From positions 1-41,787 of the forward strand of contig PLMW01000050.1 in assembly GCA_003142615.1 (NCBI GenBank): a stretch of 41,787 nt of DNA, written 5' to 3'. The DNA comes from Opitutia bacterium (GTDB lineage: Bacteria; Verrucomicrobiota; Verrucomicrobiia; Opitutales; Opitutaceae). Within the stretch, counting starts at the first letter, position 1; each line of letters starts with the position of its first letter. The notes beneath the pieces were generated by a model. It did no database searches, was not told the origin of the DNA, and worked only from the letters and a program-made list of their open reading frames with translations. Below are positions 8,327 through 17,963 of this stretch, one piece after another. The translations under genes were made by a program, and so were the position numbers.

Positions 8327-11257
8327 ATGAAACACCACAGCACTGTAGAAATCGCGCTATTAGGCCTCTGCCTGCAAGGCTGGCTTGGCCTCCGTGGGGC
8401 TGAGGTCGGAATCAGTGGTCGGCTTGTTTTTCACCACGAAGGCTTCGCTCAGCTTTCCCGAGGCGAATTCGGCAATGCCGGACAGAATATATACGTGTCG
8501 CATCGCGGCGCGCTGCAGCTCGTCAACTGGTTCGATCTCGATCGCGACGGCTACCCAGAGATCAACATCAACAACGACCACAGCGAGTATGAGAACTCGG
8601 ATTGCATGATTTACTGGCAGCACCCCGTGGACGGCTTCCGTTCCCTGCTGCCCCCCATGCCGGAGGAGGCGGGTGAGTTTGAGAAGATCACCTGGCTGCG
8701 CGCGGCAACGGGGCACGTGACTTTCCTGCCGTCCATGGGCGGCGGCCGCAGCTTGATCGCTGACTTGGATGGCGACGGCTGGCCCGAGATTATCTTCGCC
8801 AATTTTATTCACGGCTCGACACATGATCATTTTCCGGTGTTCGTCTATTGGGGCACTGAGTCCGGTTACTCGGTCGCACGCCGGTCCGATTTTCCGTCTG
8901 AGTCGGCTACCGGCGTGGCTGTCGCGGACCTCGACGGCAACGGCCGGCTTGATCTTGTCGTCGCCAACATGGGGGACGAGGATGACATCGTTTTCGCGTG
9001 CGCCGGCCCACGCGCTGCGAGCGCACCACCCGTGGAGGCCGGTGCGACGGCCCGATCGCGGATCTATTGGCAGGGAGAGGACGGATTTTTCACGGACCGG
9101 GTGACCGATCTGCCAACGCGTTACGCCGTGGACGTGAAAATCGCGGACCTCAATGGCGACGGGAAACCCGACATCATTTTTTTGCAGGGCGGCGATTATC
9201 CGTCCGTGCGGGTCTATTGGGGAACGGCGCAGGGATATTCGGCAAAGAGCGTTGACGAATTGCCGGTAAACGGTCGCGGATTCATCGACGGTCTGGCCGG
9301 CGAAATGGCCGTGGCTGACCTCGATGGCGACGGGAAACTTGACCTGGCCATAGCCGCAGGAGGAACGGAAGTGGAGCTTCTACTCAACCGCGGATCGGAC
9401 CTGAAGACGTGGCAGCGCATTGGCCTTCCGGGCAACACGCCACTGTCCGTAGCGGCGGCCGATCTCAACGGCGACGGTCGTATCGACCTTGCTGTGGCTG
9501 GGTTCGAGCAACAGGGCTCCGGCTGTAAGGAACATCGCACCGACGCCTACGTTTACTGGGGCACGGCTGAGGGATTCGCGACGGGGCGGCGGACGACGCT
9601 GCCAGTGCTTGGCGCGACGACGGTAAGAATTGCGGACGTGAATCGCGACGGCGCGCCTGACATCGTGTTTGCCAACAGTCAAGACGACAAGACCTTCGAT
9701 GTGCCGATCTACGTTTACTGGGGCGGGAAGGATGGCTACGCCTCGGTGCAGCGCACGGAGTTGAGCGCGTTTGGAGCGGTATCGGTCGCGGTGGGTGATC
9801 TCAATCACGACCACCTACCCGACCTCTTTGTAGCCAACCGCAACAGCGGTCGCAGCAGGGGTGGCCCGATCAACTCCTACGTGTATTGGGGGAATCCGCA
9901 GCGAAGCTTCAGTCAGGCGGCGTTGACGAAGATTCCATTGACGACCGGATATAGCTCGAGCATGGGTGATATTTTTGACGACGGCCGTGGGGCGATTGCA
10001 TTCACCGAATTTCCGGGTGTGGCCGTCGCCCGTCTCGGGGCCGATCGCAGCGTGACCGAGATTCGCCGCTGGGCGCTGCCGTATCGGGGGATGACGACGA
10101 CGCTTGTGGATCTCGATCGCGATGGCCGACTCGATCTTGTCGTGGGCGGAATCGACTCGCAGGGTCGGAATCTGGCGATCTTGCGGGGAACCGCTGACGG
10201 GTTTGCCCAGCCCGAGTTTCTCAAACCGGATCTGCCGGTCATTTCGACCGCCGTCGCCGACCTTGATGGTGACGGGCGCCTCGACCTGATCGTCGGCGGG
10301 CGCGGAGGCTGGTTTTTCTGTCCGGTTCGCGCCGACGGCAGCATCGCACTCGAAGAGGCTCACCGCATCAAGTCCGACTATCAGATTCAGCACCTGACGG
10401 TCGCCGACCTGAACGACGACGGGTTTCCCGACGTGATTGCGTCCCACTACCGCGACATGGCAAGCCGACACAACGCGATCGACTCGGCGATCTACTGGAA
10501 CCGGGGCGGTCATTTCCGTTTCGAGGATCGCACGCCGTTGCCTACGTTCGGCGCACACCGGGTGTCTGTCGCCGATGTTTTTGGCCGCGGCGAACTCGAT
10601 GTGCTTTTCAGCAACTACCACGGTGAGACGATGCGCAAGGTCGGTCTATTTATCTACCAACCCGACGACAAAAAAGTGTATCGTGCTAGCCAGCGACTTG
10701 TCCTGCCGGCGCTGTCCTCCTCCGCAAACTACGTGGCCGATATCGACGGCGACGGCTTTCAGGATCTAGTGGTTGTGAACCACACGGGACCGGACCTCAC
10801 TCTCGGTCTCCAGCCGAAGAGCGGTGTTCACGGGGTCGGGTCTTACATCTATTGGGGCGGGGCGAACGGATTCGATCTCGAGCGCCGCACGACGGTCGCC
10901 TCCTACGGGCCGCACATGATTACCAACGCCGAGCCGGGTGACATCCTCCGGCGGCGGCCGTTCGAAACCTACACGTCGCCTTGGGTCGACGGCCGGATCG
11001 CAGCCGGCGAATTCGAGCTGGTGCTGAGCGGCGTGTTCACGGGCCGCAGCGGCTGCCGGGCGGCGGTGCAAACCGCCCTTGAAGGAACGGACGCCTGGGC
11101 CCGGCTGGACGCGGTCTCGGCCTCCGCCACCGAGCTCCGTTATCGCGTGATTCTCGTTCAGCCAGTCGAGCGGCTGCGCTACCAGTTGGAGCTCTACACG
11201 GGTGGCGCCGGCACGGGGCCCACCGTGAAATCGATTGCCTTGGTGGCGCGGCCATGA
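8327..11257 (+). CDS. Large secreted FG-GAP/VCBS-repeat propeller protein
   Basis: A 976-residue protein with an N-terminal signal-like segment (ALLGLCLQGWLGLRG). Its body is a long series of FG-GAP/VCBS repeats with calcium-binding loops of the DLDGDGxxDI/L type, for example DLDGDGWPEIIFAN, DLDGNGRLDLVVAN, DLNGDGKPDIIFLQ and DLNGDGRIDLAVAG. Many are followed by a recurring YWGxxxGY/F turn. About a dozen repeats imply one or two seven-bladed propellers. The last 100 or so residues lack the repeat and may form a separate beta domain. It begins 33 bases after the preceding gene, so co-transcription is likely. Extracellular adhesion or glycan binding is the usual guess; no catalytic residue can be named. 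Confidence 0.85.
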   Translation: MKHHSTVEIALLGLCLQGWLGLRGAEVGISGRLVFHHEGFAQLSRGEFGNAGQNIYVSHRGALQLVNWFDLDRDGYPEININNDHSEYENSDCMIYWQHPVDGFRSLLPPMPEEAGEFEKITWLRAATGHVTFLPSMGGGRSLIADLDGDGWPEIIFANFIHGSTHDHFPVFVYWGTESGYSVARRSDFPSESATGVAVADLDGNGRLDLVVANMGDEDDIVFACAGPRAASAPPVEAGATARSRIYWQGEDGFFTDRVTDLPTRYAVDVKIADLNGDGKPDIIFLQGGDYPSVRVYWGTAQGYSAKSVDELPVNGRGFIDGLAGEMAVADLDGDGKLDLAIAAGGTEVELLLNRGSDLKTWQRIGLPGNTPLSVAAADLNGDGRIDLAVAGFEQQGSGCKEHRTDAYVYWGTAEGFATGRRTTLPVLGATTVRIADVNRDGAPDIVFANSQDDKTFDVPIYVYWGGKDGYASVQRTELSAFGAVSVAVGDLNHDHLPDLFVANRNSGRSRGGPINSYVYWGNPQRSFSQAALTKIPLTTGYSSSMGDIFDDGRGAIAFTEFPGVAVARLGADRSVTEIRRWALPYRGMTTTLVDLDRDGRLDLVVGGIDSQGRNLAILRGTADGFAQPEFLKPDLPVISTAVADLDGDGRLDLIVGGRGGWFFCPVRADGSIALEEAHRIKSDYQIQHLTVADLNDDGFPDVIASHYRDMASRHNAIDSAIYWNRGGHFRFEDRTPLPTFGAHRVSVADVFGRGELDVLFSNYHGETMRKVGLFIYQPDDKKVYRASQRLVLPALSSSANYVADIDGDGFQDLVVVNHTGPDLTLGLQPKSGVHGVGSYIYWGGANGFDLERRTTVASYGPHMITNAEPGDILRRRPFETYTSPWVDGRIAAGEFELVLSGVFTGRSGCRAAVQTALEGTDAWARLDAVSASATELRYRVILVQPVERLRYQLELYTGGAGTGPTVKSIALVARP

Positions 11258-11399
11258 GGTTCGAGCGCCAACACCGGCGTGGAGATCGCAAAACCATGAA
11301 TACCCGCAAAGCCAGAGCCTGCAACCTCGCACCGTGCGGAGGGCTGACAACGACGCCTGAACAGTCCAAGCTGATCGCATCCCGCATTTCCATTCACCC

Positions 11400-12182
11400 A
11401 TGACTCCCTCGCTCGTTCGCAAAAAAATCGCCCAGGGCGAAACCATCTATACCGCCAAAGCCTGTTATCAAGATCCGGAATTGGTCGAGTTGATCGCTTC
11501 GGCCGGATTCGATGCCATTTGGATTTGTCTAGAGCACAAGCGCCTTGATCCCGCAGTGGTGTATTCGCTAATCCAAGCGTGCCGCCTCGGCGGCGCCGAT
11601 GCGCTCGTCCGTGTCAAGCCGGCCAACTACGCTGACGTGCTGTGGCTGCTAGAGTCCGGCGCGCGTGGCCTCATGCTGCCGCGTGTCCGCCACCCCGACG
11701 AGGTGTGCGCGCTTATCGCTGCGGCCAAATTCCCTCCTGCAGGCCGGCGCGGCTGCGATGTCATTCACGCCGATTCGGCCTTCGGGCGGGCGCCCATGGC
11801 CGACTATATGGCCACTTCCAATCAGGAAAACTTTCTCGTCGTGCAGATCGAGGAGCCTGAGGTCGTGCCCCACATCGACGCCATCGCGGCCTTGCCCGGT
11901 GTGGATGTTCTGTTCGTCGGTCCCGGCGATCTCACGGTCGGGCTCGGCAAACTCGGCAAGATGGACGATTCCGAGGTCGTGAACATTATCCGGACTGTGG
12001 GCGAAGCCTGCCGGCGGCATGGCAAGCGCGCCGCCATCCCCTGCGCACCGGAGCAGGTGGCAAAATACCGCGCGTTCGGTTTCAGTTTTTTCAACGTCAT
12101 TAGCGACTACCGGTGCGTGACCAACGGGCTCAAGCAGGCACTGGTCACAGCGCGTGCGACGCCGGCGGCGCAGCAGGCCTGA
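11400..12182 (+). CDS. HpcH/HpaI family aldolase
   Basis: A 260-residue class II (metal-dependent) aldolase of the HpaI/RhmA/GarL family, which cleaves 2-keto-3-deoxy acids to pyruvate and an aldehyde. H46 in CLEHKRLD matches the catalytic His, and R71 in LVRVKP the pyruvate-binding Arg. The QIEEPE segment (about 149-154) and D177 in GPGDLTVGLG fit the metal ligands. Length is normal for the family. The substrate cannot be read from sequence; with sugar-acid breakdown genes around it, a 2-keto-3-deoxy sugar acid is plausible. It is followed at 10 bases by the FAD oxidoreductase, suggesting that both are translated from one message. Confidence 0.88.
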   Translation: MTPSLVRKKIAQGETIYTAKACYQDPELVELIASAGFDAIWICLEHKRLDPAVVYSLIQACRLGGADALVRVKPANYADVLWLLESGARGLMLPRVRHPDEVCALIAAAKFPPAGRRGCDVIHADSAFGRAPMADYMATSNQENFLVVQIEEPEVVPHIDAIAALPGVDVLFVGPGDLTVGLGKLGKMDDSEVVNIIRTVGEACRRHGKRAAIPCAPEQVAKYRAFGFSFFNVISDYRCVTNGLKQALVTARATPAAQQA

Positions 12183-12192
12183 GGATTGGCCA

Positions 12193-14112
12193 ATGTTCCC
12201 GGAACAAACGGTCGCGATGCGGGCAATGACGGAACAGCAGCTTGGCTGCGACGTGTTCGTGGCTGGCGGAGGCCTTGCGGGCGTTTGTTGTGCGTTGGCA
12301 GCAGCCCGCCTTGGCGCTCAAGTGATCCTTTGTCAGGATCGCTCGGTGCTTGGTGGCAATGCCTCGAGCGAGGTCCGCATGCACATCGTCGGCGCCACCG
12401 GCCTGCGCGGTGGGCAAGCCCTCGAAACCGAACTCCGCGAGGGCGGCCTCATCGAGGAAATCCGTCTCGACCTCGCGGTGCTCAACCCACAGCGCTCGCC
12501 GTCGATGATGGACCTCGTGCTTTACGACAAATGCCGGCGCGAGCCGAACCTTAGGCTGCTGCTCAACACCGCCGTCGTTGGGGCTGCGGTTGAGGAGGGC
12601 GTAATTCAGCATGTCTGGGCCGAGCGCCAGTCCACCGAGGACCGCTTTCGCATTCGCGCGCGGATTTTCGTTGATTGCACCGGCGATGGCCGCCTCGGCG
12701 TAGAGGCAGGTGCGCCCTACAGGCATGGCCGTGAGGGGCAAGCTGAGTTTGGCGAGCATCTCGCGCCGCGTACCGGCGACCGCAAAACACTCGGTTCCAC
12801 ACTGCTTTTTCAGGCGCGCAGGCACGACCAACCGATGCCGTTCGTCGCACCACCTTGGGTGCGGCGGTTCAAGGCAGAGGACTTCAAATTCCGTCCTTTT
12901 GGCCGACCCGACTCAGACCTAGGGTATGAATATGGTTATTGGTGGGTCGAGTGGGGCGGTTGTCTCGACACGATCAAGGATAACGAACGTATCCGTGACG
13001 AGTTGATTGCGATCATGCTCGGCGTGTGGAACTACATCAAGAATGAGGCTGGCATGGATGCATCGCAGTGGGCGCTGGAATGGTTCGGATTTTTGCCGGG
13101 CAAGCGCGAGAGCCGACGTTTCATTGGCCAACATGTGTTGCACGAGAGCGAAATTTTCGCGGGGTGCGCATTTCCCGATACGATCGCTTATGGCGGCTGG
13201 CCGATTGATATGCATCCCCCGGAGGGCGTCGATGCGCCAGACCTGCTGCCATGCGACCAGCGTCGTCTCCCTTTCCTCTATGACGTCCCGCTGCGGGCGT
13301 GCATCTCGGCTGGTCTGGTCAATCTGATGTTTGCGGGCCGCAACATCTCGGCGACTCACGTCGCTTTCGCCTCCACGCGAGTGATGGCCACATGCGCGGT
13401 AGTGGGGCAGGGCGTGGGCACGGCGGCGGCATTGGCTGTACGCGAGAGCATCGCACCGACGGAGATAGCCGCGAACCCCAAGCTTATCCGTGCGATTCAG
13501 CAGCAGTTGTTGAAGGATGACTGTTATCTGATCGGCGTTCGCAACGAGGATTCTGCAGATCTTGTACGAAGGGCCGCTGCGATCACGGCATCGAGCGCAC
13601 TTCCCGACGCGGGGCCCGAGTTGGTGCGCAGCGGACAGACGCGTGCAGTGCACGGCCAGTTCGGGGACGGAGTGGTCACCGAGGAGCGGCCTGAAGCTGC
13701 CACCTGCGCCCCACCGGCTCGCGCGTTTCCGGGGCTGCACCGCTGGATGAGCGATCCGGCGCATAACCTGCCAGCTTGGTTAGAGGTCCGCTGGGACCAA
13801 CTAGTGCGCCTGCGCGAGGTTATCCTGATTTTTGACACAGGCCAGCATCGTATTCTCACGCTTTCTCAGGCGGAAGGTTACACCAGGACCATGCTCTGGG
13901 GCCGTCCGCAACCGGAGACCGTTCGCGACTACGTGCTCATAGCCGAGACGCCAACCGGTCGGCGTGAGATTGCGCGTGTCAAGGGCAATTATCAGCGCCG
14001 GAGGGCCCATATGTTGCAGGTGCCAATTGAAGCGCAGGCGCTGCGCGTCGTGGTGACCGCGACGAACGGCCTCGATCACGCGAGAATCTTCGAGGTGCGT
14101 GCGTATACCTGA
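12193..14112 (+). CDS. FAD-dependent oxidoreductase (FAD_oxidored family)
   Basis: A 639-residue flavoprotein. The dinucleotide fold GGGLAG is at residues 25-30, followed by LGGNASSEVRMH, the conserved second motif of this family, and RIFVDCTGDGRLGVEAGA, the typical third segment. A C-terminal beta-rich part (about 530-639) follows. The ATG at 12193 is chosen because GAGGA lies seven bases upstream and the aldolase stops at 12182. Such proteins often sit in polysaccharide loci of Verrucomicrobia, Planctomycetes and Bacteroidetes, with unknown substrates. No signal peptide is visible, so it is probably cytoplasmic. Confidence 0.85.
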   Translation: MFPEQTVAMRAMTEQQLGCDVFVAGGGLAGVCCALAAARLGAQVILCQDRSVLGGNASSEVRMHIVGATGLRGGQALETELREGGLIEEIRLDLAVLNPQRSPSMMDLVLYDKCRREPNLRLLLNTAVVGAAVEEGVIQHVWAERQSTEDRFRIRARIFVDCTGDGRLGVEAGAPYRHGREGQAEFGEHLAPRTGDRKTLGSTLLFQARRHDQPMPFVAPPWVRRFKAEDFKFRPFGRPDSDLGYEYGYWWVEWGGCLDTIKDNERIRDELIAIMLGVWNYIKNEAGMDASQWALEWFGFLPGKRESRRFIGQHVLHESEIFAGCAFPDTIAYGGWPIDMHPPEGVDAPDLLPCDQRRLPFLYDVPLRACISAGLVNLMFAGRNISATHVAFASTRVMATCAVVGQGVGTAAALAVRESIAPTEIAANPKLIRAIQQQLLKDDCYLIGVRNEDSADLVRRAAAITASSALPDAGPELVRSGQTRAVHGQFGDGVVTEERPEAATCAPPARAFPGLHRWMSDPAHNLPAWLEVRWDQLVRLREVILIFDTGQHRILTLSQAEGYTRTMLWGRPQPETVRDYVLIAETPTGRREIARVKGNYQRRRAHMLQVPIEAQALRVVVTATNGLDHARIFEVRAYT

Positions 14113-14123
14113 CCGTCCTTCTA

Positions 14124-14443
14124 TGGTCGACAACAGACCGGTCTGGGTTTCCAAGGCACCTTTTTTGAAATCATCCGCCCACATCCTGACTGTGCTACTT
14201 AGTGCCGCCGTGATTTGGCCGGCATCTGTCGCCATCGACGGCCCCTCGACTGAGGACTGGTTTCTCGTCAGCGTACGGATTTTCGTGGATTGCACCGGTA
14301 ACGGCCGCGAAAAGCGGGAGGAGTTCGGCGAACGCCGGGGCCGCCGCAGCCGGACGTATTTCAACGTCATCACCGACAAACGCCCATTTGGCCGCCTACC
14401 CGACATCGTGCGCCTGGAAATCGACTGGAACGAGATCCTTTGA
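14124..14443 (+). pseudogene. Possible chimeric remnant containing an FAD-oxidoreductase motif
   Basis: This stretch lies in the 475-base gap between the FAD oxidoreductase and the URO-D gene. One frame reads a hydrophobic segment (ILTVLLSAAVIWPASVA), then VRIFVDCTGNGREKREEFGE, which mirrors ARIFVDCTGDGR...AEFGE of the upstream oxidoreductase, and ends at a TGA. The DNA is also alike (cggattttcgtggattgcac here, cggattttcgttgattgcac at 12660). Everything around the motif is unlike the full-length gene, so I read it as a degraded copy, perhaps fused to a signal-peptide fragment. It could also be a real short secreted protein; confidence is low. Confidence 0.35.
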
Positions 14444-14587
14444 TGAACGTTTCGGCTGCAGGGCGGCGCCACCCCAACCCGTCCGACGATCCGAACGGGA
14501 TCATGTTTCTCCTCGTCTCCGTTGATTCTTCAGAACCGGAGAATGGCCACTTGGCCATGAGGCCAAACTCCAAATGAGAAAGACATT

Positions 14588-15733
14588 ATGACCGCAAAAG
14601 AACGCATTCTGCACACCCTGCGCGGAGAGAAAGTGGACCGCGTGGCCATCTACACTCAAATTCCCTTTGCCGTGGGACCGCAGGGATTCCGCCCAGGGGC
14701 CTTTCATGGTTACATGGATCACGACAACTGGCGGGAACAGGACCCGGCCTACTGGCGGCTCGTCCGTAGGATGGAAAAGGAGTGCGACAATTTCTTCGTC
14801 TGGCGGCCGCCGTGCATGGAATCCGATCAGTTTTTCATCCCGGTCTCCTGCGTTCAGAGAGAACCCGATAAAGAACAGGGAGGGATGACCATCAAAACGC
14901 AGACGCTCCAGATTGGAGCGCGTAAGCTGCAGACTGTTCGCGGGTGCCAGCCGGGCACGGGCCACACGTGGGTTCTGGAGCATTTCTGCAAGAACCCGGA
15001 TGACGCTAGACTTCTGCTCGATCTGCCATGGGAAGGCTATCCGGCTGAGATTGGCGATTTTTTCAAACTCGAAACCTACTTGGGTGAACGCGGCGTGATT
15101 TGGGTCACGATTCCTTCACCGATCCTGGTCGTATGCCGGCTTTTCGATCCGACAGATTTTCTCGTGCTACCGTTGACGGAGTCCGCCCTCATTCATCGTC
15201 TGCTCGAAGTGGTCTCCGAGCGCATTCGGGTGAATTTGATGGCGTTGCTCGATGCCGGGGTCGGTCCCATCATTCGTTTCGGCGGCGCGGAGCATTGCAC
15301 CCCTCCCTTGATGTCCCCCCAATTGTTCGACGATCTGGTTGTTCGCTACGACACGCCCCTGATAAGACTGGCGAAAAGGTATGGGCATTTCGTCGCGGTC
15401 CACTGTCACGGTCGCATTCGCCATGCGTTGCAGCGTTTTCGCGAAATGGGGGTGGACCAGACGGATCCGGTTGAGCAACCGCCCGGTGGAGAAGTAACAC
15501 TCACCGAAGCGCGCGCGATCAGTCAAAACTCTATTACTTTGACCGGCAACCTGCAGGTCAGTGAATTAGATTCTCTCTCTCCGGAGGCCGTGCGGATAAG
15601 GGTTCGAGGTATAATCGAAGAGGCAGGCCCAACTAGGTTGATCGTGACGACTACGGGTACGCCTCTGGAAGCAATCCCTCCAGCAATCGAGGAGAACTAC
15701 CATGCCATGATTGACGCCACACTGGGTTATTAA
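14588..15733 (+). CDS. Uroporphyrinogen decarboxylase (URO-D) family protein, MtaA/CmuA-like
   Basis: A 381-residue cytoplasmic protein with the URO-D fold (TIM barrel), opening MTAKERILHTLRGEKVDR, the standard start of this family. The HCH group (H272, C273, H274) in VHCHGRIRHAL matches the zinc-binding region of methylcobalamin:coenzyme M methyltransferases (MtaA type) rather than haem-pathway HemE. A GAGAAAG sequence precedes the ATG. URO-D paralogues are frequent in catabolic gene clusters of Verrucomicrobia and Planctomycetes, and their substrates are mostly unknown. It closes the rightward gene series before the transposase remnants. Confidence 0.85.
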   Translation: MTAKERILHTLRGEKVDRVAIYTQIPFAVGPQGFRPGAFHGYMDHDNWREQDPAYWRLVRRMEKECDNFFVWRPPCMESDQFFIPVSCVQREPDKEQGGMTIKTQTLQIGARKLQTVRGCQPGTGHTWVLEHFCKNPDDARLLLDLPWEGYPAEIGDFFKLETYLGERGVIWVTIPSPILVVCRLFDPTDFLVLPLTESALIHRLLEVVSERIRVNLMALLDAGVGPIIRFGGAEHCTPPLMSPQLFDDLVVRYDTPLIRLAKRYGHFVAVHCHGRIRHALQRFREMGVDQTDPVEQPPGGEVTLTEARAISQNSITLTGNLQVSELDSLSPEAVRIRVRGIIEEAGPTRLIVTTTGTPLEAIPPAIEENYHAMIDATLGY

Positions 15734-15838
15734 CCTCAGACATCGGGGTAGCCTACTGTGGTCAGGCGACTTCACATCGAGTAATATTAAGTTAAGTAAA
15801 TAATTGCGCACTTCGATAATTTTCCACTCGCTGCGGTC

Positions 15839-16155
15839 ATGACTGAGAAACAATTGTCCGGGATGCGTGCGCGGCTCGAACGGTTTCTGGAAGAGCTGGT
15901 CGAGCCGATGGGTCGGAGCGAACGTCGGCACTGGGCGCAGATCTGCATCCAGGGCCTGCTGTTGGACGGGCAGCGCAAGTCGATGCAACCGATGGCGGAG
16001 CGGATCGCCGGAGTAGTTGAAGAGGCGCTCAACCAGTTTCTCAACCAAAGCCCCTTGGGAGGTAACCGAAATCCAATGGCGGCTGGCTCGCCGGCTGGCC
16101 GACGACGGCACGGAGCCCATCTACGGGGTCCTCGACGAGATGTCGTTCGCGAAGG
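15839..16155 (+). pseudogene. IS701-like transposase, N-terminal remnant with +1 frameshift
   Basis: MTEKQLSGMRARLERFLEEL and then MGRSERRHWAQICIQGLLLDG and QRKSMQPMAERI give a typical N-terminus of IS701-type DDE transposases. At about 16052 an extra C in a CCCC run shifts the frame; PWEVTEIQWRLARRL then continues in the next frame, as the family expects. The sequence ends near YGVLDEMSF, before any DDE residues, and runs straight into an IS66-type C-terminus. Full-length IS701 transposases are around 400 residues, so most of the catalytic domain is gone. The 3' end is approximate. Confidence 0.7.
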
Positions 16156-16659
16156 CCGTGCGCGTGGTGCTCAAGCTGATTGCCCGGCTTTACCGCTGGG
16201 AACGCGAATGGGACCATGCCGGACTGACCGAGCCGGCGCAACGGGCGCGCCTGCGCTCGGCGCATTTTGCCCGCACGCTGGCGTGGATGCGGCACCTGGC
16301 CCAAGGTCTGCGCGCGCGTCTGCGGCTCAAGTCGCTCTTGGGGGCAAGCCTGCGATTATCTGCTGGCACACTGGGAATCGCGCACCGCGCATTTGCGTCA
16401 CGGCCAGACCCGGCTGGACACCAATGTAGTGGAGAACGCCATCCGGCCATCCGTCATCGGGAAGAAAAACTGGCTCTTCATTGGTCATCCCAACGCCGGC
16501 CAGCGCTCCGCGATCCTCTACTCGATCGTCGTCTCCTGTCTGCGTCACGGCAAAGATCCCTTTGTTTACCTTCGCGACGTGCTCACCCGGCTGCCCGCCA
16601 TGACCAACCAGGACGATCTCGGCGCACTCACTCCGGCCAACTGGCGACCAGTGCGCTAG
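16156..16659 (+). pseudogene. IS66-like transposase, C-terminal remnant with +1 frameshift
   Basis: From about VLKLIARLYRWEREW this reads as the C-terminal part of an IS66 TnpC transposase. At about 16340 a GGGGG run carries one extra G; in the next frame QACDYLLAHWE continues, followed by LDTNVVENAIRPSVIGKKNW, where the Glu is the last DDE residue, then YSIVVSCLRHGKDPFVYLRDVLTRLP. The first two catalytic Asp are missing. The fusion to the IS701 fragment suggests nested insertion then deletion. The non-coding 16660-16818 probably includes the IS66 right end; GACGTTTACCGTC near 16789 could be its terminal repeat. Confidence 0.72.
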
Positions 16660-16818
16660 TCTGGGCGGAAACCGGCGTAGATCCCCGCGGCTTGGAATCC
16701 AATTGGTCACCACCGGGACTTCCCCATGGTGACTATCTGCCATCAGTAATGGTCACCAGCAAGAATCCGTCACGGGGATCTCGGTCGGACGTTTACCGTC
16801 AGATAACGGTCTTCGGCC

Positions 16819-17817
16819 CTAATCAAATGTCGCCTTGATCAGGTCCGCGATGCGCGCGTGATATACGGCATTGGCACGATGGCGTGCGCGGTCTTCGCCA
16901 CCGATCGCATAGATCAAATCGCCATGTCGCAGCAGCCCCACCTGCATCGCTGCGTAGGGGAAGGGAGGCAGGTGTCGGTAACGGTTCTCCACCACGTCGT
17001 AGATGAAGCAATCGGTAGTGAAGGCGGGCGGCTCGTTCGCCTCAGGTGCCGTTTTGTAGCCGCCAACAGTGAGCACATGCCGTTCATCGAGGGCGCAGAC
17101 GGCGAGTCCGCGCACAGGAAATGGATAGGGTGCGATGGTTTCCCACTGTTTTAGGAGAGGAGAATAACGCCAGGCAACCTGAGTGTTCTGTGTTTGCCGC
17201 TTGTCGTCATCAAATTTACCACCCGGAAAGACGAAAATGTAGTTTGGAGTCGCCGCGAGAGCTGCGTGCATGACGCTGCCGCCTGGAAAATCGGGAAGGT
17301 GGACGATTTCGCCCGTGGCTAGGCCGATGCACCAGAAGGTATCGCGGAGTTTCGTCAGATCGTGAATGTCACTCGTGCCACCTAATACGTAGAGGTTTCC
17401 GCCGACCACTGTGCCGCTACAGTAGGCGCGAGGTGCAGGCAGTTCGGCGAGCAAGCGAATCCTTCCGGCGATGTCGCATAAGAGCACGTCGGCGCGAACA
17501 TCGCTATCATCGATGCCACCGGCGAGGACGAGTTGTCCCTGCCAGACACCGTACGCGCCATAGGCAAACGCGTGCGGCAGCGCAGGCTGTCTTTGCCATC
17601 CGGAATCGGTCAGCTGCCAGCGCTTGGCAAGTGTGCGTTTGTTATCGCCTTCCCATTGTGTGCCGCCAGCTACAACTATCGTGTTGTTGAGTGAAGTTGC
17701 GGCCATTCCCGCCACACCCATTGGCAAGACGGGCTGAGGTTGCCATGGACTGCCTAACTGTGCGGCGTAACCTGCAGTCACAGCCAATGCCAACAGCGGA
17801 GAATAATGCTTGAGCAT
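16819..17817 (-). CDS. Secreted Kelch-repeat propeller protein, N-acetylneuraminate epimerase (NanM)-like
   Basis: A 332-residue protein with a signal peptide (MLKHYSPLLALAVTAGYAAQ) and about six Kelch blades marked by paired Gly and distant aromatic residues: TIVVAGG, LVLAGGI, LYVLGGT, IFVFPGG, VLTVGGY and LIYAIGG. Length and six-blade layout match bacterial sialic-acid mutarotases (NanM/YjhT), which act in the periplasm, but the family also contains proteins of unknown use and I cannot check the active-site residues. It is on the strand opposite the receptor series and downstream of the GntR/LacI gene in the same direction. A link to amino-sugar glycans such as sialylated ones would fit the locus. 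Confidence 0.75.
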   Translation of the reverse strand: MLKHYSPLLALAVTAGYAAQLGSPWQPQPVLPMGVAGMAATSLNNTIVVAGGTQWEGDNKRTLAKRWQLTDSGWQRQPALPHAFAYGAYGVWQGQLVLAGGIDDSDVRADVLLCDIAGRIRLLAELPAPRAYCSGTVVGGNLYVLGGTSDIHDLTKLRDTFWCIGLATGEIVHLPDFPGGSVMHAALAATPNYIFVFPGGKFDDDKRQTQNTQVAWRYSPLLKQWETIAPYPFPVRGLAVCALDERHVLTVGGYKTAPEANEPPAFTTDCFIYDVVENRYRHLPPFPYAAMQVGLLRHGDLIYAIGGEDRARHRANAVYHARIADLIKATFD

Positions 17818-17963
17818 TGTTCAGAAACACCACGCCGGAATGATGGACGTTTTGAAATACTCAAAGCTTGGATGGGGAGTCGACACATGGGGCGGCAGCA
17901 ACCGCCGAGTTAATTGAAACTCACGGAAGCCGGCACGTATTGCTCCGATTTGACGCGTGTGGC

